Source: Nitratireductor mangrovi
Lineage (GTDB): Bacteria; Pseudomonadota; Alphaproteobacteria; Rhizobiales; Rhizobiaceae
Direction: 5' to 3'
Assembly: GCF_007922615.2 (NCBI RefSeq)
Contig: NZ_CP042301.2
Location: forward strand, 2,170,001-2,234,000
Length of the DNA: 64,000 bases
Shown: positions 9,754 to 18,866 of the stretch, in pieces
Layout of the letters: each line of letters opens with the position of its first letter
Position numbering within the stretch: the first letter of the stretch is position 1
Program-made: the position numbers and the translations under genes
The notes under the pieces: model-generated
Databases searched by the model: none
Told to the model about the DNA's origin: nothing
Seen by the model: only the letters and a program-made list of their open reading frames with translations

Positions 9754-10947
9754 TCAATAGGTTTCGACATGATAGCGGCCGCTCTCGCGCATGGCGTCGC
9801 GCACCGCTTTCCAGTCGAGCCCGGCTCCGCGCGCAATGTCCGAGAACGCCTCCTCGACGCCAGCCTCCATCGCCTTCAGCCCGCAGACATAGACGTGCGT
9901 CTTGTCCGAAGCGAGCATCGCGGCAACCTTGTCCTTTTCGGCGCGCATGCGATCCTGCACATATTCGCGCGGGCTGCCGGCGACGCGGCTGAACACCAGG
10001 TGTTTTTCAAGCAGTTTCTCCGGCACCTTCTTCAGCGGCCCGAAATAGGGCAGCGATTCCGGCTGCCGCGCCCCGAACACCAGCGTCATGCCGCCGGTCT
10101 CGCCGGTGACGGAACGCTGGCGGCGCATGGTGAAGCCGCGGAACGGCGCCGAGCCGGTGCCGGTGCAGATCATCAGCAGATGCGCATTGGCGTCGTTCGG
10201 CATCAGGAAGGTCGAGCCGAACGGCCCCGTGAGCTTGACCTCGTCGCCGCGCTTCAGGTCGCAGACATAGTTGGAGCAGATGCCTTGCGGCTCGCGCTTC
10301 ACCGTCAGCGACAGATTGTTGGTGTTCGGCCGCTCGCCGTCGCGCGGCGAGGAGATCGAATAAAGCCGCATGCGGTGCGGGCGGCCATTGGCGTCGGTGC
10401 CGGGCGGCGCGATGCCGACGCTCTGCCCTTCCAGGACAGGAAACGAGGTCGCGCCGAGATCGAGGATGATGTGGCGCACATCGGAATCGGCGTCTTCCGC
10501 CGTCAGGCGGTAATTGCCCTGCACCACCGCCTTTACCGGGTTCGACGCGGTGAAAAGGTTGACGGTCGGCTTCGACGCCGTCACCGGCGCCTTGGCCGCG
10601 CCTCCGGCACCCTTGTGCGCCTCCTCAAGAAGCTTTGCCACCTCGTCGTCGAGCGCCTCCAGCGAGCCGCCGCCCTCGCCGCCGTCCGACAACTCCTCCT
10701 GCTCGGGCAGTTCCATCCAGGAGAGCTGCTCTTCCAGCGAATAGGGCTGCTTGACCACGCGCCAATTGTCGATCGAGCCGGTCGGGCACGGCGCGATGCA
10801 GCTCATGCAGAAATTGCAGATCGATGCGTCGACCACGACGTTGTTCTCGTCATGGGTGATGGCGTCGATCGGGCATGCCTCCTCGCAGGTATGGCAGCGG
10901 ATGCAGATTTCCGGATCGATCAGGTGCTGTTTGACGAGCGCGTTCAT
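9754..10947 (-). CDS. boxA: Benzoyl-CoA 2,3-epoxidase reductase component BoxA
   Basis: The 397-residue flavo-iron-sulfur protein begins with two [4Fe-4S] clusters: Cys15, 18, 21, 25 (CIRCHTCEEACP) and Cys44, 47, 50, 54 (CNFCMSCIAPCP). A linker with an acidic stretch follows, then a ferredoxin-NADP reductase module with an FAD site (RMRLYSISSPRDG) and an NADPH-binding segment (MICTGTGSAPFRGF). BoxA passes electrons from NADPH to the BoxB epoxidase, which attacks the ring of benzoyl-CoA using O2. It lies downstream of boxB across a 154-base gap filled by a mosaic repeat. Confidence 0.95.
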   Translation of the reverse strand: MNALVKQHLIDPEICIRCHTCEEACPIDAITHDENNVVVDASICNFCMSCIAPCPTGSIDNWRVVKQPYSLEEQLSWMELPEQEELSDGGEGGGSLEALDDEVAKLLEEAHKGAGGAAKAPVTASKPTVNLFTASNPVKAVVQGNYRLTAEDADSDVRHIILDLGATSFPVLEGQSVGIAPPGTDANGRPHRMRLYSISSPRDGERPNTNNLSLTVKREPQGICSNYVCDLKRGDEVKLTGPFGSTFLMPNDANAHLLMICTGTGSAPFRGFTMRRQRSVTGETGGMTLVFGARQPESLPYFGPLKKVPEKLLEKHLVFSRVAGSPREYVQDRMRAEKDKVAAMLASDKTHVYVCGLKAMEAGVEEAFSDIARGAGLDWKAVRDAMRESGRYHVETY

Positions 10948-10977
10948 GAGAGCTCACTCCGTCGTCTTGTGTTCGAC

Positions 10978-11095
10978 AACCCCTCATCCGACGTCGCTTT
11001 GCTCGGCCACCTTCTCCCACAAGGGGAGAAGGTCAGACGCCCGCCCTTCTCCCCTTGTGGGAGAAGACGGCGCCGAAGGCGACGGATGAGGGGTT
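10978..11095. repeat. Head-to-head pair of RIME-like repeats between boxB and boxA
   Basis: Two units of the repeat seen at 8223 face each other. The left unit runs from AACCCCTCATCCG (10978-10990) to CTTCTCCCACAAGGGGAGAAG; the right one runs from CCTTCTCCCCTTGTGGGAGAAG to CGGATGAGGGGTT (11083-11095). Each unit is a hairpin, and the pair can also form one 118-base imperfect stem. It occupies most of the gap inside the box operon. In RNA it could partly terminate transcription or protect the upstream boxCB message, giving less BoxA than BoxB; that effect is inferred. Confidence 0.85.
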
Positions 11096-11101
11096 CTTTC
11101 C

Positions 11102-12553
<1,452 letters not shown>

Positions 12554-12610
12554 CGGGCACTCCCAGATCAGAAAATGTGGTCAAAAGGCGCGCATGAACG
12601 GCGCAGGCCG

Positions 12611-14272
12611 CTACACGCGCTTCATGTCGAATTCGCCGCGCAGGCCGGTGCCGTAACGCTGCAGCGCGCCGTTCTCGCCGACGGCGTTCGGGCGCTGGAA
12701 CACCCAGTTCTGCCACGCCGTCAGGCGGCCGAAGATGCGCGTTTCCATCGTTTCCGGCCCGGCAAAGCGCAGATTGGCCTCCATCGCCGTGAGCGCATCC
12801 GGCGAGAAGCTCGCCCGTTCCTCCAGATAGATGCGAACCTCGTCCTCCCAGTCGATGTCGTCGAAGGCGAAGGTGACGAGGCCGAGCTCGCTGGCTTCGT
12901 CGGCCTCCAGCGCCTGGCCGAGTTTCGCTCCGGCGGCCTCGACGCTTTCCGGTTCGCCCAGGAAGCGGGTCTCGAGCCGGGTCAGGTCGTTCGACATCGG
13001 ATAGGGACCGAAATTGCCTTCGGTCAGCGTCAGCGTCGCGACCGGGCGGTTGTCGCCCTCGAACTCGCCTTCGGCCATGTAGGAGCGGTCGGCGGCGAAG
13101 GCGAGTTCGGCCAGCGGCCCGGCATAGCACGAACCCGGCTCGATCAGCGCCACCAGCGAGCGCGAGGTCAGGTCGACCCGCTTCAGCACCCGCTTCCAGT
13201 AGAGCAAAATCTCGTTGGCAAGCCAGTTGTCGCGATTGGCGAGCAGGAACGCCTCGTGGGCAGCGACCTGCGCCGCGTCGCCCTGGGTGCGGAAAACGAT
13301 GACGCCGATTTCCATCTCATTGTTCCTGAGATGCAGGATCGCGTCGTCGAGCTCGCGTGCCGTGCGCAGCATCCAGGTCGCGGCACCCTCTTCCCGCAGC
13401 GCCTCGACCGAAGCCGGCGGCGCGCCATCGGGGCCGTGCACGGTGAGCCGCGCACTCCGCTTCTCGCGGTCGATCTCGACCTCCACGGCCGAATAGGTGA
13501 TGGAGCCGTCATCGGTGAAGTTGCGATCAAGCGGCGTCAGCGTAATGCCCTTGGCATCGGAAGGCCGCTTCGACTTGGCGGCGAATTCCTTCGCCCGCTC
13601 GGCCACCGTCTCGGCAAATTTGGTGTTCGGCACCACGTCGTCGACGAGCCGCCAGTCCTTGGCGCGCTTGCCCTTCACGCCTTCCTCGACCGCGCAGAAA
13701 ACGTCGGCGAGGTCGCGCCGCACCTTGCGCTTGTCGGTGACGCGGGTGAGCCCGCCCGTTCCGGGCAGTACGGCCAGCAGCGGCACTTCGGGCAGCGCCA
13801 CCGAGGACGAGGAATCGTCGGCCAGGATGATGTGGTCGCAGGCCAGCGCCAGTTCGTAGCCGCCGCCGGCGCAGGCGCCCTTGACCGCGCAGATGTAATA
13901 CTGGCCCGATTCCGCGCCGGCCGCCTCGAAGGTGTTGCGGGTCTCGTTGGTGAACTTGCAGAAATTGACCTTGTGGGCGTGTGCTGCCCCACCCAGCATG
14001 CGGATATTGGCGCCGGCGCAGAACACCCGCTCCTTGCCCGACTGCATGACCACGACCTTCACCTCGGGATGCTCGAAGCGCATGCGCTGCACCACGTCGG
14101 CGAGTTCGATATCGACGCCGAGATCGTAGGAATTGAGCTTCAGCTCGTAGCCCTCGAACAGGCCGCCACTCTCGTCGACATCCATGAACAGATGCGCCAC
14201 GTCGCCTTCATAGTCGACGCGCCAATGGCGGTATCGCGTCGGGTCGGTCTGGAAATCGATTGTCTTGACCAC
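12611..14272 (-). CDS. boxC: 2,3-epoxybenzoyl-CoA dihydrolase BoxC
   Basis: The 553-residue protein has the double crotonase arrangement of BoxC. The N-terminal half carries the CoA-ester oxyanion segment RVFCAGANIRMLGGAAH and CAGGGYELALACDHI; a second crotonase-like half follows. BoxC opens the ring of the epoxide and releases formate, giving 3,4-dehydroadipyl-CoA semialdehyde. The start is GTG at 14272, with GGAGG 7 bases upstream. Three TGCA-type palindromes lie directly upstream, so this is the main regulated promoter of the boxCBA unit. The next enzyme, the semialdehyde dehydrogenase BoxD, is not in the window. Confidence 0.94.
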   Translation of the reverse strand: MVKTIDFQTDPTRYRHWRVDYEGDVAHLFMDVDESGGLFEGYELKLNSYDLGVDIELADVVQRMRFEHPEVKVVVMQSGKERVFCAGANIRMLGGAAHAHKVNFCKFTNETRNTFEAAGAESGQYYICAVKGACAGGGYELALACDHIILADDSSSSVALPEVPLLAVLPGTGGLTRVTDKRKVRRDLADVFCAVEEGVKGKRAKDWRLVDDVVPNTKFAETVAERAKEFAAKSKRPSDAKGITLTPLDRNFTDDGSITYSAVEVEIDREKRSARLTVHGPDGAPPASVEALREEGAATWMLRTARELDDAILHLRNNEMEIGVIVFRTQGDAAQVAAHEAFLLANRDNWLANEILLYWKRVLKRVDLTSRSLVALIEPGSCYAGPLAELAFAADRSYMAEGEFEGDNRPVATLTLTEGNFGPYPMSNDLTRLETRFLGEPESVEAAGAKLGQALEADEASELGLVTFAFDDIDWEDEVRIYLEERASFSPDALTAMEANLRFAGPETMETRIFGRLTAWQNWVFQRPNAVGENGALQRYGTGLRGEFDMKRV

Positions 14273-14303
14273 GCCTAAGCCTCCGAGTTTCGCTGCACTC
14301 TAA

Positions 14304-14391
14304 TGCATCGCGATGTTATTTCCAAGAGATATTTTGCATAATAATGCTCTTTACCGACGCCGGCTGATCTTAAATCATGCATTATAATGCA
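14304..14391. promoter_or_regulatory. Array of three predicted BoxR sites upstream of boxC
   Basis: The site farthest from boxC is a perfect TGCATTATAATGCA at 14378-14391. A near match, TGCATAATAATGCT, lies at 14335-14348, and a weak one, TGCATCGCGATGTT, at 14304-14317. Centres are 31 and 43 bases apart, close to three and four helical turns, so bound dimers would lie on one face of the DNA. The outermost site overlaps the stop codon of the DUF309 gene. Confidence 0.7.
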
Positions 14392-14966
14392 TTCTCGCAG
14401 ACCAATGCCGGTCTTTGCGCCACCAACACGTCGGCATCCGTGGCCACCCTCTCGCCCGCCTCGATCGCCTGTGCGAAGCGCAGCGCGTCGTCGGCTGCCT
14501 GTGCGACATCGACGCCCATGGCGTATTTTTCGCGGCCATGCCGCGCGTTCCACAGGCAGTCGGCGGCGTGGTTGGCGAGCCTTCCCGCCGCCCTCGGCCG
14601 TCCCATCCTGAGCTTCAGGCAACAATTGGCGAGTTGGATCAGGCCCTGGACCAGCATGCGCTCCGCACTGTTCGGCCTGAGCCCCATCCAGACCGGCTCC
14701 CAGACCTCGTGCGCTTCCCAGAAGAAACCGTGTCCATAGAGCGCGAACCCGTAGCGCCAGGCCTCGTTGTCGGACCATTGCGCGGGATCGGTCACCTCGG
14801 GCGCACGCTCGGCGATCTCCATGAACAGCCCCTGCTCTGGCCGCGCGGTCGTGCCTGGCACGAAGGCATGTTCCGGAAGTGGCCACGCGTCCCGGTCTTC
14901 GTTGTGCGGGCGATAACCGCTCTTGGCCGAAGGCTCGGGAGGCCGCAACTGCGCGCGGATCGACAC
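14382..14966 (-). CDS. DUF309 domain protein in the box cluster
   Basis: The 194-residue protein contains the DUF309 signature FALYGHGFFWEAHEVWEPVW followed by LVQGLIQLANCCLKLRMG. It is an all-helical family of unknown function with conserved His and Glu residues that could bind a metal. The GTG at 14966 has AAGG upstream and sits 10 bases after the hydrolase stop, so it appears co-transcribed with bclA and the hydrolase. An internal ATG at 14820 would cut off the conserved PLPEHAFVPGTTARP stretch, so the upstream start is preferred. No catalytic role in benzoate breakdown can be assigned; only the operon position suggests one. Confidence 0.75.
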   Translation of the reverse strand: MSIRAQLRPPEPSAKSGYRPHNEDRDAWPLPEHAFVPGTTARPEQGLFMEIAERAPEVTDPAQWSDNEAWRYGFALYGHGFFWEAHEVWEPVWMGLRPNSAERMLVQGLIQLANCCLKLRMGRPRAAGRLANHAADCLWNARHGREKYAMGVDVAQAADDALRFAQAIEAGERVATDADVLVAQRPALVCENAL

Positions 14967-14976
14967 TGCTTGCGCC

Positions 14977-15792
14977 TTAAGCCGCCTCGGCCTCGGCCGC
15001 CTCGATGGCATCGAGCCGGGCGACGAAGTCGGAAATCGCGTCGAGCGTCTTCTGCGGCTGGTCGATGAAGGGCGAGTGCCGGCACTCCTCCAGCATCAGA
15101 ACGTCGACCGGGTTGTAGCTCTGCTCCTCGAGTGCGGCGATCTGCGCCCGGGTGCCATACTGGTCGTCGACACCCTGGATCGCCAGCACCGGCACACGCA
15201 GATAGGCGATCACCTCCTCGATGTTCCACTTCTCGAACTCGGGATCGAGCCAGGCGCCGTTCCAGCCGTAAAAGGCATTGTCGACATGGACGTGGTAGCG
15301 CGCCAGCCTCTGCCGCAGGTCGCTGTTCTCATAGGCGAGTTTCGCCGCCGCGATCGACTTCAGCCCCATCGGTTCGGTAAAGAAATGCGGCGCCATCAGC
15401 ACCAGCCCGCGCACCCGGTGATCCTGCACCGTGCCAGCATAGATCGCCGCGATCGAGGCGCCGTCGGAATGGCCGACGAAGATGCCCTTCCTGAAACCGA
15501 TCGCCCCCAGCACCTCCGGCAGCACCTCGGTCGCCTCGCGGCTCATATAGTCGATCGGCCGTGGCAAGGGCGCCGGGTCGGAGCCGCCATAACCGAAGCG
15601 CGAATAGGCGAAGACGCCGTAGCCGGTAGCATCGGCGAGCTTCTGCGGAAAATCGCGCCACAGTTCCGCTGACCCCAGCCCCTCGTGCAGCATCACGATG
15701 GTCGGTGCCTTGTCCGGCGTCGGGCCGAAACCCTTGCCTTCGAGCCAGCGTCCGCCGGCCCGCATCATCATGCCTTCGCCGCTCGTCCACAT
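14977..15792 (-). CDS. Alpha/beta hydrolase of the box cluster
   Basis: The 271-residue cytoplasmic alpha/beta hydrolase has the nucleophile elbow GHSDGAS (Ser near residue 123), an acid in GVDDQYGT and a late His in ECRHSPF, giving a complete Ser-Asp-His triad. No signal peptide is present. It starts at an ATG 4 bases after the bclA stop, so the two are translated together. Such hydrolases often accompany box genes. Possible jobs are hydrolysis of an ester or amide precursor to benzoate, or of a ring-opened intermediate; the sequence does not decide between them. Confidence 0.85.
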   Translation of the reverse strand: MWTSGEGMMMRAGGRWLEGKGFGPTPDKAPTIVMLHEGLGSAELWRDFPQKLADATGYGVFAYSRFGYGGSDPAPLPRPIDYMSREATEVLPEVLGAIGFRKGIFVGHSDGASIAAIYAGTVQDHRVRGLVLMAPHFFTEPMGLKSIAAAKLAYENSDLRQRLARYHVHVDNAFYGWNGAWLDPEFEKWNIEEVIAYLRVPVLAIQGVDDQYGTRAQIAALEEQSYNPVDVLMLEECRHSPFIDQPQKTLDAISDFVARLDAIEAAEAEAA

Positions 15793-15796
15793 CGCG

Positions 15797-17341
15797 CTAG
15801 GCTCCTTCTCTCAGCTTGAAACGTTGCACCTTGCCGGTCGCCGTCTTCGGCAGGTCGGCGACGAAATCGATGCGGCGCGGATATTTCCACGCCCCGACCT
15901 TCGCCTTCACATGCTCTTTCAGCGCCCCCTCGAGACCGTCGGCCGACGCGCCGTTCTTCAGCACCACGAAGGCGCGCGGCTTTTCCAGGCCGGCCTCGTC
16001 GCGGTCTGCCACGACGGCCGCCTCCAGCACGTCCGGATGCGTGACCAGCGCCTGCTCGACCTCGAACGGCGACACCCAGATGCCCGAAACCTTGAACATG
16101 TCGTCGGTACGCCCGCAATAGACGTAGCGCCCGTCCTCGGTGCGCTCGTATTTGTCGCCGGTGCGGGTCCAGCGCCCTTCGAAGGTGGCGCGGCTCTTGT
16201 CGCGCTGGTTCCAGTAGTTTTCGGCAGCCGACGGTCCGTCGACGAGAAGTTCGCCGACCTCGCCCGGTCCGACCTCTCTGCCTTCCTCATCGACCAGCCT
16301 GACGGCGTAGCCCGGGACGGCGACGCCCGACGTGCCATAGACGATGTTGCCCGGCGCGTTGGACAGGAAGATGTGCAGCATCTCGGTGGAGCCGACGCCG
16401 TCGACGATATCGACCCCGGTGAGCGCCTTCCAGCGATTGCCGATCTCGGCCGGCAACGCCTCGCCCGCCGACACGCAAAGCCGCAGCCGCTCGGTACCAG
16501 CGGGAGCTGCGTCACCCATCTGGGCAACCATGGCGGCATAAAGCGTCGGCACGCCGCAAAAGATCGTCGGCTTTACCTCGGCCATCGCCGCGAACATGTC
16601 GGCCGGCGTCGGCCGCGCCTTGAAAAGTGCCGCCGCACCGCCGACCGCCATCGGGAAGGTCATCGCGTTGCCGAGGCCATAGGCGAAGAAGAGCTTCGCC
16701 GCCGACAGCACCAGATCGTCGCCGCGTGCGCCCAGGACCTGCGCCCCGAACGTATCGGCGGTCGCCTTCAGGCTGCCATGCACATGGCGCACGCCCTTCG
16801 GCCGCCCTGTCGAGCCGGACGAGTAGAGCCAGAACGCGCATTCGTCTGCGCTCGCGGCAATGGTGCCGCTTGGCTCGCCCTTGGCGAGTTCGTCGGCAAA
16901 GGCGAGATGACCTTCGCTCTCCCCACCGATGACGAACACCTTGCGCAGGTCGGGCAGCTTGCCGAGGATCGGCGCGACCGTCGGCAGGAGCTCGTTCGAC
17001 ACGAACAGCGCCTTGGCGCGGCTGTCGGTGAGGATGATCTCGTAGTAATCGGCCGAAAGAAGCGTGTTGAGCGGCACCGGGATCACGCCGGCCTTCAGAC
17101 AGCCCCAGAAGATCACCGGGAACTCGATCTGGTCGAGCACGATCATCGCCGCGCGGTCCTCGCGCGAAATGCCGTGGCGCTGGAAGAGATCGGCCATGCG
17201 GCCGGCCTCGGAGGCCAACTGCGCATAGGTCAGGCTGCGACCGCCCGCCCCGCATTCGACGAATGCGGTCCTGCCGCCTTGCCCCTCATCGACATGGCGG
17301 TCGACGAAATAGCTGGCGGCGTTGCCGTTTTGCTGGCCCAA
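15797..17341 (-). CDS. bclA: Benzoate-CoA ligase
   Basis: A 514-residue member of the acyl-adenylate/CoA synthetase superfamily. The P-loop-like segment is YSSGSTGRPKGVRHVHGS; TGDKYERTEDGRYVYCGRTD and the C-terminal Lys motif LPKTATGKVQRFKL complete the active site. The start GNAASYFVDRHVDEG and overall length fit benzoate-CoA ligases, which make benzoyl-CoA from benzoate, ATP and CoA. TTG at 17341 is chosen because GGGAGG lies 7 bases upstream; the frame stays open further but the added residues look non-coding. First gene of the leftward box operon, with two predicted BoxR sites upstream. Confidence 0.92.
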   Translation of the reverse strand: MGQQNGNAASYFVDRHVDEGQGGRTAFVECGAGGRSLTYAQLASEAGRMADLFQRHGISREDRAAMIVLDQIEFPVIFWGCLKAGVIPVPLNTLLSADYYEIILTDSRAKALFVSNELLPTVAPILGKLPDLRKVFVIGGESEGHLAFADELAKGEPSGTIAASADECAFWLYSSGSTGRPKGVRHVHGSLKATADTFGAQVLGARGDDLVLSAAKLFFAYGLGNAMTFPMAVGGAAALFKARPTPADMFAAMAEVKPTIFCGVPTLYAAMVAQMGDAAPAGTERLRLCVSAGEALPAEIGNRWKALTGVDIVDGVGSTEMLHIFLSNAPGNIVYGTSGVAVPGYAVRLVDEEGREVGPGEVGELLVDGPSAAENYWNQRDKSRATFEGRWTRTGDKYERTEDGRYVYCGRTDDMFKVSGIWVSPFEVEQALVTHPDVLEAAVVADRDEAGLEKPRAFVVLKNGASADGLEGALKEHVKAKVGAWKYPRRIDFVADLPKTATGKVQRFKLREGA

Positions 17342-17395
17342 AACCTGTCCTCCCGAATGCGATTTTGGCTCCGCTTGCGAGCAGGGCGAGCGGAT

Positions 17396-17415
17396 TTGTG
17401 CGATATCATGCACAA
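17396..17415. promoter_or_regulatory. Predicted BoxR site near bclA start
   Basis: An inverted repeat TTGTGC/GCACAA encloses TGCG-ATATCA-TGCA, which keeps the TGCA-N6-TGCA spacing with one changed base. It lies 55-74 bases upstream of the bclA start. Together with the perfect site at 17537 it gives bclA two sites about 138 bases apart, which could allow looping. Confidence 0.6.
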
Positions 17416-17536
17416 TCACATCGGCAAGCGCAAGCGCCGAGACCCTCGCACGTCGCCGCCGCGCCGCTCCGGAATGACACAAGCAGGAGGTTTATTCAGC
17501 TATTTCAACAAGATGAAGGCTCAGAAGCTAGATGTG

Positions 17537-17550
17537 TGCATTATAATGCA
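17537..17550. promoter_or_regulatory. Predicted BoxR site between bclA and the DUF1127 gene
   Basis: A perfect copy of the 14-bp palindrome TGCATTATAATGCA, identical to the cores at boxR and upstream of boxC. It lies about 195 bases before bclA and just beyond the 3' end of the DUF1127 gene. Confidence 0.75.
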
Positions 17551-17569
17551 ATACTCTGTTTCGACTGAT

Positions 17570-17791
17570 TCAGATCGAGTCCGGCCAGTACGGATCGCGG
17601 GCCCGACGGCCGCGCGGTTCATTACCGTCCATGAAACCCATGTCGCGCCTGAGATGGTCGGGCAGCGTCCGCGGGTCGAGACGCACACGCCGTGGGCGCG
17701 GCCGCAGGCCGGTGAGCGCCGCAAGCATTCGGGACGACAGTGAATGTGCGCCAAGACTGGACAGCCTGAGCAGGTTCTGTGCCGTGGCCAT
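17570..17791 (-). CDS. DUF1127 (YjiS-like) small protein
   Basis: This 73-residue Arg-rich protein ends with the DUF1127 signature LPDHLRRDMGFMDGN. In rhizobial relatives, small proteins with this C-terminal motif are abundant; some bind RNA or affect phosphate and polyamine metabolism, but no single function holds for all. ATG at 17791 is chosen because AGGA lies 8 bases upstream; the open frame extends further without a ribosome site. It diverges from the LysR gene across about 109 bases, a common rhizobial pairing, so LysR control of this gene is likely. Confidence 0.8.
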   Translation of the reverse strand: MATAQNLLRLSSLGAHSLSSRMLAALTGLRPRPRRVRLDPRTLPDHLRRDMGFMDGNEPRGRRARDPYWPDSI

Positions 17792-17900
17792 GACATCGAT
17801 CCTCATATTGTTCGTTAATCCGTCGACCGCTAAACTGGCGCCGGAAAGGCTGGTTTTCCAATTGAACCGTAATCGGAAACCATAAGGCAGTTTTATCGAT

Positions 17901-18794
17901 ATGGCCGTGCAACTTCCGCCGCTGGCCGCCATTCGCGTCTTCGAGGCGGTCGCCCGCCACGCCAGCTTCACCCGCGCCGCCGGCGAACTCGGCATGACCC
18001 AGGCCGCGGTCAGCTACCAGGTCAAGGTGCTCGAAGACCGTGTCGGCGCCCCGCTTTTCGTGCGCAAGCCGCGCCAGATCGAACTGACCGACACCGGCCG
18101 GCGGCTGGCGCCGGTCGTCACCGAATCCTTCGAATTGCTCGCCGCGGCCTGGCAGGAGGCACGCCACGGCGCCCAGGGCACGCTGGTGATCAACACGCTG
18201 CAGACATTCGCGACCGGATGGCTCGCCCGCCATATCGGCGACTTTCACATCGAGCACCCGCAGATCGCGGTCCGCATCGAAGCCTCCCAGCACCTGATCG
18301 ACTTTGCCCGCGAGGAGGCCGACGTCGCCATTCGTGCCGGCAAGGGCGGCTGGCCCGGGCTCGTCGCGCATCGCCTGATACGGACCGACTTTTCGCCGAT
18401 GCTGTCGCCCCGGCTGGCCGAGTCGTTTGGTGGGCTTGCCGAGCCCGCCGACCTCATGAAGCTGCCGATCGTCACGCCCACCGATCCCTGGTGGCCGAAA
18501 TGGCTGACGATGGCGGGCCTTCCTTCCGACTGGCTCGCTGACCGTCCGGCGACCAATCTCGGGTCGCAGTCGCTCGAGGCGAGTGCCGCCATAGCCGGCC
18601 AGGGCGTGGCGTTGCTCACCGTGCCTTTCTACCAGCAGGAGATCGAGGCCGGGCTTCTCGTGCAGCCCTTCGACCTGGTGGCCACCGAAGATCAGTCGAT
18701 GTTCCTCGTTTACCCGGAAGCACGCCGCAACGCCCCCAAGATCAGGATTTTTCGCGAATGGCTGCTGCCGCAGTTCGATTGCGAAACGGAATAG
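17901..18794 (+). CDS. LysR-family regulator, GcvA-like
   Basis: The 297-residue protein has an N-terminal winged helix (AIRVFEAVARHASFTRAAGE, then TQAAVSYQVKVLEDRVG) and a LysR effector domain with GcvA-type features such as GWLARHIGDFHIEHP. It should bind DNA as a tetramer in the DUF1127/LysR gap and respond to an unknown small molecule. The nearest target is the divergent DUF1127 gene. The dctBD genes follow 72 bases downstream in the same direction, but the gap and their separate job argue against a shared function. Confidence 0.87.
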   Translation: MAVQLPPLAAIRVFEAVARHASFTRAAGELGMTQAAVSYQVKVLEDRVGAPLFVRKPRQIELTDTGRRLAPVVTESFELLAAAWQEARHGAQGTLVINTLQTFATGWLARHIGDFHIEHPQIAVRIEASQHLIDFAREEADVAIRAGKGGWPGLVAHRLIRTDFSPMLSPRLAESFGGLAEPADLMKLPIVTPTDPWWPKWLTMAGLPSDWLADRPATNLGSQSLEASAAIAGQGVALLTVPFYQQEIEAGLLVQPFDLVATEDQSMFLVYPEARRNAPKIRIFREWLLPQFDCETE

Positions 18795-18866
18795 GCCGCG
18801 CTCGGGGTGGGAGACCCGGCCGTCAAGAAATGACTGGACGGCATCGGCATTTTTTCCCAAACCATC

